From JAUZOB01 sp963692465 (GTDB lineage: Bacteria > Bacteroidota > Bacteroidia > Bacteroidales > Prolixibacteraceae): a DNA stretch of 64,000 nucleotides. A program made the translations under genes and the position numbers. The stretch is taken from positions 2,418,001 to 2,482,000 of the forward strand of contig OY829943.1 of the NCBI GenBank assembly GCA_963692465.1, read 5' to 3'. The first letter of the stretch is position 1. Each line of letters starts with the position of its first letter. Shown here piece by piece: positions 17,684 to 28,200 of the stretch. The notes beneath the pieces are model-generated. The model saw only the letters and a list, made by a program, of their open reading frames with translations, was not told the origin of the DNA and ran no database searches.

Positions 17684-20590
17684 ATGGTAAATAAGTATTT
17701 AAAATTTGGCGGGTTGCTGGTAACAGCCCTCTTGGTGCTGAATTGCAATTTGTTGCAGTCAGCAAATGTTTATAATCTTCGTTGTGAATATCTTGTAAAT
17801 CCACTTGGGGTTGACGTTGCAAAACCTCGACTAAGTTGGATGCTTAATTCGCAGAAGCGTGGTGAGACCCAGACGGCTTATGAGGTACTGGTGGCTTCTT
17901 CTGTTGATCTATTGACTGAAGCAAAGGCTGATGTGTGGAATAGCGGAAAGCTCAATTCGGATAAGTCGATTCAGGTAGAGTATGAGGGGATTGTTTTGCG
18001 GTCGGATACAAAATACTTCTGGAAAGTGCGGGTGTGGGATAGAGATGGAAAAGTTGGAAATTGGAGTACTCCTGCCTTTTGGAGTATGGGCTTGCTTGCT
18101 AAAAGTGACTGGGGAAATGCTCACTGGATCGCTTTCAAAAATGAAGAACAGTGGAAGACGGAGTGGAAACAGCATAAAGATACAGAGCTTAGTCATAAGG
18201 AAGGAACCTGGCCATTACTTACGGGGCAAGATCTTAATGTATGGGATTCATATAGAATGGCGGTTCCCCGTTATGATCCGTCTCCGTTATTTCGAAAAGA
18301 GTTTTCCCTTCATAAAAAAGTAGAATCAGCTTATCTTTACATTTGTGGGCTGGGCTATTATGAGGCTTTTCTGAATGGGGAAAGGGTGGGAGATCATGTT
18401 CTTGATCCTGCATGGACAAATTTCGATAAACGGTCTTTCTATGTTGTTTACGATGTTGCGAAACAGCTTCGAGAGGGACTTAATGCGATGGGGGTAATGC
18501 TTGGACGAGGACAGTATAACCCATTGAGTAATGATGTTTGGGGACTGAGTGCTAGTTCTTGGGTAGATCAGCCTAAGTTGGTTGCTTTGTTGAAGGTTAA
18601 ATATACAGATGGAACAACGCAAGAGGTGGTGACCAATAAATCATGGAAGACAATAGGTGGACCTATCGTTTTTGATGATACCCGGAAGGGTGAATTATAC
18701 GATGCTCGCCTTGAACCTAAAGGATGGTCTTTGCCTTGGTTTAATGACGGTCATTGGCAGTCTGCTTCTCCGATTACTTGGAGTGCTTCGTTACAATCGC
18801 AAATGATTCCTCCTATTCGTTGCTTTGCTCCGATTATTCCCCAAAAGGTATATACAAGAGAAGAAGGAAGAACAATTTATGATCTTGGTAAAAATATTGC
18901 TGGGTGGGCAAGGGTGAAAGTGAGTGGTCCTGCCGGGGCAAAGGTGTTGGTTGAATATTGCGAATTGCCTTCCGATAAGAAGCTTGTTCCCAATATTCGA
19001 CCCAATAGGATGAGGATTACAATAAAGGATAAGGATTACGCTTCGTTTTATGATTCGGGAATCAATATTCGGCAGCAGAATGGCTATATCCTGAGAGGTG
19101 GGAGCAAAGAGACGTTTGAGTGCCATTTCTCTTATAAAGGATTCCAGTTTATTCGCGTTACTGTTGATAAGGGAGTAAGGGTTGAGCAGGTGACTGGAAT
19201 TCCGGTGCACACGGATGTAGAAAATGCAGGGTCTTTTACTTGTTCTGATTCTCTTGTGAATCGTCTTCAGGAGAATTCACGAATTAGTTTGCTTAGTAAT
19301 TTTCATGGGATTGCTACCGATTGTCCGCATAGGGAAAAACAAGGGTGGACTGCTGATAACTATCTCTCTTGTGAGGCTGCTATGTACAATTTCAATATGG
19401 CATCCTTTTATACGAAATGGATTGCTGATCTGGCGGGAACACAGGGTAAGGATGGAGGCTTAAATACGGTGGCCCCCTCTACCAGTTATGTAAATGCACA
19501 ATCGACCGTTTGGCCGGCTGCTATGGTATTTGTTCCCTGGAACATGTTGGGATACTACGCTGATACGAATTTACTGGATCAATATTATGGGGTGATGCTT
19601 CGGTTTGCGAAAAGCAGTCTGCAAAGACAGGTCGATGGCAAACCTGAAATAATAAACGATGTATTGGGTGATTGGGTGGCTCCGTTGATGACGCTTTCCG
19701 ATTCACTTCGTAATAATACGATGGCTCCTCCTGAAGGTCACACACTTTATGGAACAGCTTCTCATTTTCTCGTGGTAAAGCATCTTGCAGCGATTAATAA
19801 GTTCTTCGGTCGCAATAAAGAGGAGCAGGAAATGGGTGACTGGGCAAACCGTATTAAGCAGAGTTTTAATAAAGAATTTTTCGACTCTCAGTCGAATATC
19901 TATCATGGAGATAAAATTACTCCATACCGGCAATCGGCCAATGTGGTTCCTCTTGATTATGGAATTGTGCCTGACGAAAACAGATCGGTCGTGATAAATA
20001 ACCTCATTGCGGATATTCATACTCAGGGAGACCGTCTGAGTACCGGATTTGTGGGAACTATGGCGTTAATGGATTACCTCCCCGTTATCCAACCGGAATT
20101 GTCCTATAAGTTGGTAACACAAAAGAGTTATCCTGGTTGGGGCTACATGGTGGCTCAGGGTGCAAATTCAATGTGGGAAACATGGGATGGGGATAACTCT
20201 CTGAATCATGCTCCTTTTTGTCTCATCAGTGCTTATTTCTATAAGCATCTGGCAGGAATTCAGTGTGATTGGCAATCTCCCGGATTTAGACATATCATCA
20301 TTAATCCTTCAATTGTTGGTGATTTGAGGTATGTAAATGCTTATCACAATTCAATGTATGGGCGCATTGGAAGCAGTTGGAAACTTGAAAATGGGAAGCT
20401 TATGTTGAAAATCTCCATTCCGGCAAATTGCACGGCAACGATTTATATTCCAACGAAACAAGTTGCTTCTATTTTGGAGTCAGGACATACAGTGGCTAAT
20501 GTACAAGGTGTAACCTTCCTCCGGGAAGAGTCGGGAAAGGCGGTCTTTGAAGTAGGTTCAGGAAACTATAACTTTCAATCTGCTTTTTAA
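17684..20590 (+). CDS. GH78 alpha-L-rhamnosidase, exported
   Basis: This inverting alpha-L-rhamnosidase has 968 residues from the ATG at 17684, which opens a signal sequence (MVNKYLKFGGLLVTALLVLNC). An ATG at 17588 would add 32 residues without signal character. An N-terminal fibronectin-like domain (NPLGVDVAKPRLSWML) leads into the rhamnosidase N domain (YICGLGYYEAFLNGERVGD) and the (alpha/alpha)6 barrel. The predicted general acid is E551 in DCPHREKQGW, and the base is E832 in MWETWDGD. A C-terminal beta domain ends the protein. The usual W-x-G-D after the acid is W-T-A-D here. The GH37-like gene follows after 33 bases, so the two are probably cotranscribed. Substrate: terminal alpha-L-rhamnose on plant or microbial glycans. 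Confidence 0.93.
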   Translation: MVNKYLKFGGLLVTALLVLNCNLLQSANVYNLRCEYLVNPLGVDVAKPRLSWMLNSQKRGETQTAYEVLVASSVDLLTEAKADVWNSGKLNSDKSIQVEYEGIVLRSDTKYFWKVRVWDRDGKVGNWSTPAFWSMGLLAKSDWGNAHWIAFKNEEQWKTEWKQHKDTELSHKEGTWPLLTGQDLNVWDSYRMAVPRYDPSPLFRKEFSLHKKVESAYLYICGLGYYEAFLNGERVGDHVLDPAWTNFDKRSFYVVYDVAKQLREGLNAMGVMLGRGQYNPLSNDVWGLSASSWVDQPKLVALLKVKYTDGTTQEVVTNKSWKTIGGPIVFDDTRKGELYDARLEPKGWSLPWFNDGHWQSASPITWSASLQSQMIPPIRCFAPIIPQKVYTREEGRTIYDLGKNIAGWARVKVSGPAGAKVLVEYCELPSDKKLVPNIRPNRMRITIKDKDYASFYDSGINIRQQNGYILRGGSKETFECHFSYKGFQFIRVTVDKGVRVEQVTGIPVHTDVENAGSFTCSDSLVNRLQENSRISLLSNFHGIATDCPHREKQGWTADNYLSCEAAMYNFNMASFYTKWIADLAGTQGKDGGLNTVAPSTSYVNAQSTVWPAAMVFVPWNMLGYYADTNLLDQYYGVMLRFAKSSLQRQVDGKPEIINDVLGDWVAPLMTLSDSLRNNTMAPPEGHTLYGTASHFLVVKHLAAINKFFGRNKEEQEMGDWANRIKQSFNKEFFDSQSNIYHGDKITPYRQSANVVPLDYGIVPDENRSVVINNLIADIHTQGDRLSTGFVGTMALMDYLPVIQPELSYKLVTQKSYPGWGYMVAQGANSMWETWDGDNSLNHAPFCLISAYFYKHLAGIQCDWQSPGFRHIIINPSIVGDLRYVNAYHNSMYGRIGSSWKLENGKLMLKISIPANCTATIYIPTKQVASILESGHTVANVQGVTFLREESGKAVFEVGSGNYNFQSAF

Positions 20591-20623
20591 ATAGATTTTT
20601 GAATTCTTAAAAAAATAAATATA

Positions 20624-21961
20624 ATGAAAAGCAAATTTGTCAAGGTTGGGGCGCTAATCTCAATAATTACAATGTCAATTATTGTTGTTTCCTGTTCGCC
20701 CCGGGTTCAGAACTCAGCAAACATCCAGGCAACGCGAATATTTATAAAATCGAATTGGGAGAATGCCATCCGTTATAATCCCAAAGATACCGATGGTCTG
20801 ATTGGATTGCCAAAGCCTTATAGTATTCCTTCAATTACGGGAGCATTTCAGGAGATGTATTATTGGGATACCTATTTTACAAATGTCGGGTTGATAATTG
20901 ACCACAAGGTAGAGCAAGCAAAAAACAACACGGAAGATATTCTGTATCTGGTGCAACGTTATGGCTTTATGCCTAATGGAAGCCGAACCGTTTTCCTTTC
21001 AAGGTCGCAACCTCCTTATTTAAGTATGATGGTTCGTGACGTTTATGAACATACCCATGATAAGAAATGGCTTGCAAAAGCATTGCCAATCGTGGAAAAA
21101 GAATATCGGTTCTGGATGGAAAATCGTATAACTCCTGTTGGGTTGAACCATTATGCTTCGCAGAAAGATGATGAAGCAAAGATGGGCATCTATGGAATAT
21201 TGTCGGGTAGGTTGGGAGAAAACTTTGATAAGGCAAATAAGGTACATAGTGAATCTGAGAAACTTGCAATAGGGGCTCATTTTATGGCAGAGGCAGAATC
21301 GGGATGGGATTTCTCTCCTCGGTTTGATTCCAGATGTTTGGATTTTTGTCCTGTTGACCTTAATTGTAATCTCTATATGTATGAGATGAATTTTGCATTT
21401 TTTTATTCCGAATTAAGATTACCTAACCCTGAAAAATGGACTGCTGTAGCAGCTAAAAGAAGAGATTTGATTCATCAATATTGTCAGAATAAAGAAGATC
21501 ATCTGTTTTATGATTACGATTTCGTGAATAATAAATTATCCAACGTTTTGTCTGCTGCAGACTTTAATATATTATGGTCTGGAGTTGCAGAAAAAAAAGA
21601 TGCGGTTGCAATGCATAAACAATTATATCGGCTGGAGCTTGCACATGGTGTTGTGGCTTGTGAAAAAGGAGAAAGAAAATATGTTTACCAATGGGATTAT
21701 CCCAATGGTTGGGCCAATTTGCAGTTCTTGGCAATAAAAGGCTTAAGCAGATATGGCTATCGATCGGATGCAAAGCGTATTGCTGTTAAATATTCAGATA
21801 TGGTTGCTGCCAATTATGTCAAGACTAAAAATCTGTGGGAAAAATATAATGCAGTTGATGGGACGACAAATACGCATAATGAATATGGATTGCCTACAAT
21901 GATGGGATGGACTGCCGGTGTTTTTGTTTATTCTTCAGATTATTTGTCAAAGTCCAGGTAA
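20624..21961 (+). CDS. GH37 (trehalase family)-like glycosidase lipoprotein
   Basis: This 445-residue lipoprotein (lipobox VVSC, C24) has the fold and signatures of GH37 trehalases: GAFQEMYYWDTYFTN near residues 73-87 and QWDYPNGWANLQF near 353-365. The predicted general acid is D229 in ESGWDFS and the base E420 in HNEYG, matching the acid and base pair known from E. coli trehalase. It is shorter than E. coli periplasmic trehalase. The lipid anchor and its place right behind a GH78 rhamnosidase suggest another alpha-linked sugar may be the target, though trehalose hydrolysis remains possible. Confidence 0.82.
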   Translation: MKSKFVKVGALISIITMSIIVVSCSPRVQNSANIQATRIFIKSNWENAIRYNPKDTDGLIGLPKPYSIPSITGAFQEMYYWDTYFTNVGLIIDHKVEQAKNNTEDILYLVQRYGFMPNGSRTVFLSRSQPPYLSMMVRDVYEHTHDKKWLAKALPIVEKEYRFWMENRITPVGLNHYASQKDDEAKMGIYGILSGRLGENFDKANKVHSESEKLAIGAHFMAEAESGWDFSPRFDSRCLDFCPVDLNCNLYMYEMNFAFFYSELRLPNPEKWTAVAAKRRDLIHQYCQNKEDHLFYDYDFVNNKLSNVLSAADFNILWSGVAEKKDAVAMHKQLYRLELAHGVVACEKGERKYVYQWDYPNGWANLQFLAIKGLSRYGYRSDAKRIAVKYSDMVAANYVKTKNLWEKYNAVDGTTNTHNEYGLPTMMGWTAGVFVYSSDYLSKSR

Positions 21962-21992
21962 TTTGATTTTGTATGTTGGTAACTTAAATTTG
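21962..21992 (+). promoter_or_regulatory. Candidate promoter for cupin-AraC pair
   Basis: TTTG at 21962-21965, 19 bases, then TAAATTTG at 21985-21992 fit the Bacteroidetes promoter pattern well. A second -7-like box, TAAGTTTG, lies at 22063-22070 but has no TTG at the right distance. Either could serve the cupin gene at 22094. Confidence 0.55.
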
Positions 21993-22093
21993 TTTCCGGC
22001 ATCTTGTCATTAATAAAAAGGATAAGGGCAAGATTATACAATTTCCGCTTTTGTGCCTTTAATAAGTTTGCATCTATAATAAAATAAGTAATT

Positions 22094-22474
22094 ATGGAGA
22101 CAAATTTTTTTGAACAAGGGAAGTTGTACCTCAATGGAAAATGTATTGAAGTAAGCAATTTGGAATGGAATGAACATCCGACCTTTAAGGGAGTATTTCT
22201 TAAACATCTCATTAAGGGTGAGTCTACCGGTAATCAGTTGAGTTGTCATTTGGTGAAAATTAATCCGGGATGTGAGATCGGAAATCATATTCATGTAGGT
22301 AAAACAGAATTACATGAAGTATTGAGTGGTTCTGGCAAATGTTGGATAGAGCAAACAAAGATTGATTACAGAGAAGGGAATATTGGATTTATTCCTGCGG
22401 ATAAAAATCATTCAGTAAAAGCAGGAGACGATGGCTTATTTTTGTTAGCTAAATTTTTCCCTGCATTATTATAA
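22094..22474 (+). CDS. Small cupin-domain protein
   Basis: This single-domain cupin has 126 residues, with no signal or membrane segment. The metal-binding motif is visible: HIHVGKTELHEVLSGSG holds the two histidines, the glutamate and the glycine turn, and FIPADKNHSVKAG holds the later histidine. Such small cupins may be sugar isomerases, dioxygenases or ligand-binding proteins. It precedes the AraC-type gene by 13 bases, so the two are probably translated from one message. The exact reaction is not visible. It may handle or sense the sugar that the regulator answers to. Confidence 0.8.
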   Translation: METNFFEQGKLYLNGKCIEVSNLEWNEHPTFKGVFLKHLIKGESTGNQLSCHLVKINPGCEIGNHIHVGKTELHEVLSGSGKCWIEQTKIDYREGNIGFIPADKNHSVKAGDDGLFLLAKFFPALL

Positions 22475-22487
22475 ATAATATTGAACG

Positions 22488-23279
22488 ATGAAAAATGAAC
22501 AGGAAAAGATTATTCATTTTGAATTAGATCATTTGAATGGCGTTTCTGTAACTCATGGTTATCATATTTCGAATGCTTTTCCTGTCCATTTTCATTCTTC
22601 TTACAATCTGGGTATCATTGAACAAGGGGAAAGAGTTTCTGCTTATCGAGGAGGAACGACCGTATTAAGGGAAAATGATCTGTTTATTATTCAGCCTTTT
22701 GAACCTCACTCTTGTAGGTCGATCGGAGATTCTGTTCATTGTTATAAAATTATCTCTTTCAATCTTGATACCTATTGTTACTTTCCGGAATTAAAAATAG
22801 ATTGTCCTCAGTTAGTCGATTCTGTTAAAAAGTTTCATGTTTTAGCTGAATATGAAAAGTCATCAGAAAAATTGATCTGCTTGTTTAATGAGATTGTCGG
22901 ACAGTTAAAGTCTTTTTCATTCGCGGGTAGCAGGACAATAATTAATGAAGATATCTCATTAAGAATTCAATTAGCAAAGCATTTCATCGAGGATAATTGT
23001 TCCCGGAATATTCAGGTTCAGGAAATGGCAGACATCGCCTGTTTAAGTGAGTTCCATTTTGAACGTTTTTTCCATAAGTGTTATGGATTATCACCTTATG
23101 CGTATTATCTTGTATGTAAAATGAGAAAATCACAAAAGTTGTTGACGATGCAGCGGTCGGTGATTGATACAACTTATGATATTGGGTTTTTCGATCAAAG
23201 TCATTTTACCCGACTATTTAAAAAGTACGTCGGAGTTACTCCTGGCAGGTATTTAAGGGATAATTGTACAGGAACGTGA
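22488..23279 (+). CDS. AraC-family transcriptional regulator
   Basis: This 263-residue one-component regulator has an N-terminal cupin-like ligand domain (about 1-130, with FPVHFHSSYNLGIIEQGE) and a C-terminal pair of helix-turn-helix motifs. The first is at about 178-200 (VQEMADIACLSEFHFERFF). The second holds the family signature (YDIGFFDQSHFTRLFKKYVGVTPGRY). It sits at the end of the first enzyme group and just before the second sigma gene. Its likely targets are the nearby enzyme genes that lack a sigma factor of their own, such as GH78-GH37. The repeats AAGCGCATA (17549-17580) or AATGGAATA (15294-15376) could be its sites. The effector is unknown. Confidence 0.92.
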   Translation: MKNEQEKIIHFELDHLNGVSVTHGYHISNAFPVHFHSSYNLGIIEQGERVSAYRGGTTVLRENDLFIIQPFEPHSCRSIGDSVHCYKIISFNLDTYCYFPELKIDCPQLVDSVKKFHVLAEYEKSSEKLICLFNEIVGQLKSFSFAGSRTIINEDISLRIQLAKHFIEDNCSRNIQVQEMADIACLSEFHFERFFHKCYGLSPYAYYLVCKMRKSQKLLTMQRSVIDTTYDIGFFDQSHFTRLFKKYVGVTPGRYLRDNCTGT

Positions 23280-23464
23280 ATGTTCCTGATAATATTTACG
23301 TTAAAAGATTTTGGATAAATACAAAGCGGAAGTATATTTACAGGTGTATTGAGAGAGAAGAACCTGTGAATCAAAACATACGCTTTGTGTAAAGACGAGA
23401 TTTCAGGCTCTGTGAGAGGAGAGGACTAGATGGTTGCAATTATGTTGTAAAATTCGCTCCTTAA

Positions 23465-24055
23465 ATGGATATAGGTCTGAAAGAAGTTGATATTGATGCT
23501 TTGCGCAATGGAGATAAAAGAGCGTACGAGAAAATTTACAATGAGTTTTTCGATGTCCTGTATCATCTTTGTCTTCATTATCTAAATGATGAAAAGGTCT
23601 CCGAAGAAATTGTTCAGGATACTTTTATGAAATTGTGGGAGATCAAAGAATCTCTGAATGATGAGGTCAATATTCGAAATTTCCTTTATACAATCACTAA
23701 AAATAATTGTCTTAATTACATCCGCAATCAGAAGGTTGTTCTCAAGTACCAGGCCAACGTGAAATATCTGGAAATGCAATTTAATTATGAGGCAATTGAG
23801 AAGTTAGGTGATTATGTCCAATTTGAGCAATTGAGAGAAAAAATTGATGAGGCAATTGCTAATCTTCCTGAAGGAATTCGTGAGACTTTTATCCTTAATC
23901 GATTTGAAGATATGCCCTATAAAGAAATTGCATGGAAACTTCAAATTAGCGTTAAAACCGTTGAGGCTAGAGTTTCAAAAGCTTTGCGTATTCTTCGTGT
24001 AGATCTTAAGGACTATCTCTGCATCCTTTGTGTGATTACTTCTTTGTTTTCATGA
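23465..24055 (+). CDS. ECF RNA polymerase sigma factor, PUL 2
   Basis: This 196-residue ECF sigma factor is the counterpart of the one at 205. Region 2 is at about residues 40-60 (EEIVQDTFMKLWEIKESL) and region 4 at about 140-180 (YKEIAWKLQISVKTVEARVSKALRIL with a helix-turn-helix). The FecR anti-sigma gene starts 76 bases later, then susC and susD. It is expected to switch on the 20 kb run of plus-strand genes that ends at the terminator near 43960. The upstream 185 bases hold no exact TANNTTTG box; CATACGCTTTG has one extra base in the spacer. Confidence 0.93.
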   Translation: MDIGLKEVDIDALRNGDKRAYEKIYNEFFDVLYHLCLHYLNDEKVSEEIVQDTFMKLWEIKESLNDEVNIRNFLYTITKNNCLNYIRNQKVVLKYQANVKYLEMQFNYEAIEKLGDYVQFEQLREKIDEAIANLPEGIRETFILNRFEDMPYKEIAWKLQISVKTVEARVSKALRILRVDLKDYLCILCVITSLFS

Positions 24056-24131
24056 TAAAAGATTACTTTTTTGACTTTTAAGATAGGGTACGAGGAATGT
24101 TAGGTGTCTAGTAGTAAATCGAAACAGACAC

Positions 24132-25121
24132 ATGCAGGAAGAAGTTTTTAGTAAGATTTTAAGTGGTTCGGCTAGCGATAAAGAAAAAACAGATTTCTAT
24201 TTATCTCTGGAGAAGGATGAGTCTTTGCGTGAGTTATTTTATCATTATAAGAATATTTATATTCTTAGTTCTTCAAAAACCACAAATTATGATCGGATAA
24301 GAAAAAAGAGCTTTGCTGGGTTTTGGAGACGAACTCATTTGCTTGATTCCAGAAGAATGATGCCGGAGTGGCTCAGGTATGCTGCTGTTTTTATGTTGGC
24401 TTTATGTGCCGGATCGCTGGCTCATTATCTGATTTTTGAGAAAGGCAGAACTCAGGTACTGTCTCAACATATAGAATATAGTTCAGGAACAGGAAGCATT
24501 TCAACAGTTCAACTGGACGATGGTTCTCAGATCTGGCTTAGTTCTGGAACCCGTTTGTCAATAGATAAAGGTATTGATGAAAAGATGGTCGCTCACCTTA
24601 ATGGAGAGGCTTATTTCGACCTTATTCCTAACTCGTCCCGCAATTTTATAGTCGATCTGGGTTACATTAAAGTCCGCGATATCGGAACTAGATTTAATAT
24701 CAGGGCTTATGCCGAAGAGCGGTCTGTTTATGCAACGCTTGTCCGCGGGCAAATTGATTTATTGAAGAATACCGGAATTAGTCTGTGTTCAATGAAACCC
24801 GGAGATTATTTACAATTCGACAAAAAAAGTCGACGGATCACGGTCTCGCAGAAAGACACTTCGATTACAACTGCCTGGAAAGACGGAAAATTTGTCTTTA
24901 TGGACAAAACGCTTGCGGATATCTGTAAAGAACTTGGAAATTGGTACGATGTTCAAATTCAAATTGAAAGCCAACACTTGGCCAATACTCGCTATACCTG
25001 TATTGTACGTCGGACAACTACGATTGATCAAGTCTTGGATTTGCTTTCGATTACAGATCATATTCACTATAAAATAATCAATAAAAAGGAGGGTAAAAAT
25101 CTGATAACAATTAGAAGATAA
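24132..25121 (+). CDS. FecR-type anti-sigma factor, PUL 2
   Basis: This 329-residue FecR protein has a cytoplasmic segment (1-80), one membrane helix (about 81-102, WLRYAAVFMLALCAGSLAHYL) and a periplasmic FecR domain (VQLDDGSQIWLSSGTRL, then LNGEAYFDL). A C-terminal DUF4974-like part (MDKTLADICKELGNWYDVQI) completes it. It should hold the sigma factor encoded just upstream until the STN domain of SusC signals that glycan is bound. It is similar in layout, not closely in sequence, to the FecR of PUL 1, so the two pairs are probably insulated from each other. Length is normal. Confidence 0.92.
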   Translation: MQEEVFSKILSGSASDKEKTDFYLSLEKDESLRELFYHYKNIYILSSSKTTNYDRIRKKSFAGFWRRTHLLDSRRMMPEWLRYAAVFMLALCAGSLAHYLIFEKGRTQVLSQHIEYSSGTGSISTVQLDDGSQIWLSSGTRLSIDKGIDEKMVAHLNGEAYFDLIPNSSRNFIVDLGYIKVRDIGTRFNIRAYAEERSVYATLVRGQIDLLKNTGISLCSMKPGDYLQFDKKSRRITVSQKDTSITTAWKDGKFVFMDKTLADICKELGNWYDVQIQIESQHLANTRYTCIVRRTTTIDQVLDLLSITDHIHYKIINKKEGKNLITIRR

Positions 25122-25123
25122 AA

Positions 25124-25179
25124 GTGCACCTGGGAAGAGGTGCACCTGATTCAGCTATCGAAACTGATTGACGTCAGTT
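25124..25179 (+). promoter_or_regulatory. Leader hairpins between FecR and susC, PUL 2
   Basis: GTGCACCT (25124-25131) and AGGTGCAC (25138-25145) form a perfect 8-bp stem with a 6-base loop. A second, 6-bp hairpin follows at 25162-25179 (AACTGA / TCAGTT). Neither has a T-run. The first sits where PUL 1 has its own hairpin, only a few bases after the FecR stop codon. Confidence 0.6.
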
Positions 25180-25210
25180 CCAAATGTTTAACTAATTCAG
25201 TGACAAACTT

Positions 25211-28200
25211 ATGAAGAAATGCTTTGATTCGCTAAGCTTTGCTGTGCGAAAATGGAAAAAATTTTTCCGTGTAATGAAACTAACTGCTGGACTTATTTTG
25301 TTTACGGTTATTACCGTAACGGCCGGTACGACTTATGGTCAGACGGCACGACTGAATTTAAAGATGAGAAATGCTACGTTAGTAGACATTTTTCGCGAAA
25401 TTGAACGGACTAGTAATTTTGGATTCTTTTTTAAAGATGAAGAAATCAACAGTGAAAAGCGACAAACTATAAATCTGTCTGGAGCGACCATTGATGAGGT
25501 CTTGCATAAGGTCTTAAATGGAAATTATTATTATCGAATTTTGGATCGGAATATTGTAATAACGAGGCTTCAATCATCGTCGCAGCCACAAGGAAAAAGG
25601 ATTACAGGAAAGGTCACAGATAAAGAGGGGAAGCCTTTGCTCGGGGTGTCTGTCGTAGTACGAGGCACCACGAACGGAGTGGTGACAGACGAAGATGGAG
25701 GTTTTGCTATCGCTAACGTTCCGGCTAATGCAACCCTGTTGATTTCTTTTGTGGGAATGAAGAGTCTGGATGTGTCGGTTGCCGGTAAAAATCGTATTGC
25801 CGTCTCTCTTGAAGAGGAAAATATTGGACTAAATGAGGTTGTTGCGATCGGTTATGGAACCGTTAAAAAACAAAATATAACCGGTTCTGTGTCAGCTATT
25901 AAATCAGATGCTCTTAAAGATCGGAATATTCAGAGCCTTGGAGAAGGTTTAGCCGGACAACTTGCGGGAGTTCAGGCTCAGCAGTCCAGTGGAAGACCAG
26001 GAGCAGAACTGGATATTCGGATTAGAGGATTGGGAACTATTAATGCTTCGAATGCCCCATTGTATGTATTGGATGGGATTCCGCTGGGTAGTAGCATTAA
26101 AGATTTGAATCCGAATGATGTGGCTTCTATTGAAGTGTTGAAAGATGCTGCTTCCTGCGCTATTTATGGTGCTCGTGGTTCAAGCGGAGTTGTTCTGATT
26201 ACAACAAAACAAGGTAAAAAAGGGAAAACGCCAACTTTCGATTTTACGGCTAATTATGGAATACAAAAGGTTGATAAGATCATTGATATGATGAATTCAA
26301 CCGAGTATGCGGTCTATAATATTTGGAATAAAAACGAAACTTACCTGCGTGCAGGGGGAAGCCTTAGTACTGCGGTTACATCAAGGCCAAGTGCTTATCA
26401 GTACCCTGATAGTTATTTAACTCCTTCAAGTCTTGTTAACACGAATTGGCAAAAAGAAATTTATCGCACAGCCCCGATGCAATCGTACCAACTTTCTGCT
26501 TCGGGAGGTAGTGATATTGGAACTTATCTTATTTCCGGATCATATATGAAACAAGATGGAATTGAGATGGAAACCGATTATCAGCGTGCAAACTTTCGGA
26601 TGAATACAACCTTGAATGTTGGTGATTTTCTGAAGTTTGGAATGAATATTGCCCCTTCATTCTCTAAAGAGAATAATCCTGATTCGGAAGGAAAAGAAAG
26701 TGCTTTGCACCATGCAATTAATATGTCACCGACCGTCCCAACGAATATGAATACTCAGGAATGGGGTTGGACTCCAAGTGCCAGTGCATGGACTAACCCT
26801 GCTGAAGAAATGAGGGAAGTTCATGATGAAACCCTATACAATAAAGTACTTACCGACGTGTGGGGCGAATGGGCAATATTGAAGAACCTGAAATTCAAAT
26901 CACAGTATGGTTATAATTTTGCTGAATCGCGTTATTCTTATTTTAAACCTTCAAATGTAAATGGAGGACAAGCTTCTTATGGACTTTCTACGGTAAGTGA
27001 TAATTATGCATGGTCACTGCAAAATACTTTAAATTATACTGCAAAAATTAGTTCTTTGGTTGATGTTAATTTATTGCTCGGTCAAAGTATGGAAGGAGTC
27101 CACTCTTATAACTCCTCTCTTCAGGCCAGTGGATATCCTAACGATTTAATTTATACAACAAATGTAGCATCAACTCCTCAGACAGCCTACTCTGCAGAGG
27201 CAAAGACGGCTTTGTCTTCCTATTTTGGAAGAGCTGATTTCAATATTCTTGATAAGTATTTGTTGTCGGTTAATATGCGTCGGGATGGTTCCTCTAATTT
27301 TGGTGCAAATACCAAATGGGGAAATTTCCCTTCTGCTTCTTTGGGATGGAAAATTAACAAAGAAGAATTTCTGAAAGATGTGAATTGGCTGGACTTACTT
27401 AAACTTCGAGCCTCCATTGGTAAGACAGGAAATAATAGTATTGGGAACTATAGCAGTATCTCGTTGCTGAGTGTTACGAATTATAATCTAAATGGGACTG
27501 TCGTTAGTGGATTATCCCCTTATACATCAGCGAATCCTGATTTGGGTTGGGAAACGAAAGTTTCTAAAGATATCGGGCTTGATGTTTCATTTTTTAAGAA
27601 TCGTATTCAGGCTAATTTGGATTTCTATATCGAAAACACCAAAGATATGTTGTTGAATGTTCCGGTTTCTTATATGACTGGCTATAGTTCAATGACAGAG
27701 AATTTAGGTAAAGTTCAAAACAAGGGGGTTGAATTTGAAGTAACAACCCATAATCTGGAAGGTAATTTTAATTGGTCAACTTCATTTAATATTTCAAAGA
27801 ATATAAATAAGGTGAAAGCTTTGGGTGAAGATAATGCTCCGATTATTTCTTATGGCTACGGGAAAACTGCTTACATTACGGAAGTAGGACATGCTATCGG
27901 AAGCTATTATATGTATAAAACCAACGGTATATTAACCGCTGCGGATATAGCGAAAGGAACCCCGAAAGCTGCTGGACAGGAAGAAGGAAATCTTAAGATT
28001 GTTGATGTTACTAAAGATGGGAAAATTGATGCCAATGATATGACAATTGTTGGAAGTAACCAGCCTGATTTTACATGGGGAATAACCAATCGCTTTGCCT
28101 ATAAAGGATTTGATTTGAGTGTACTGGTACAAGGGTCACAAGGAGGTAGTGTTTTTCTTCTTGGTGCAAGACATTATGATACAGGTTCTTCAGGGGTAGG

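Noticed and set aside
23340..23367. ACAGGT / ACCTGT inverted repeat before the second sigma gene
   Set aside because: Six-base arms with a 16-base spacer are expected by chance in a region this long.
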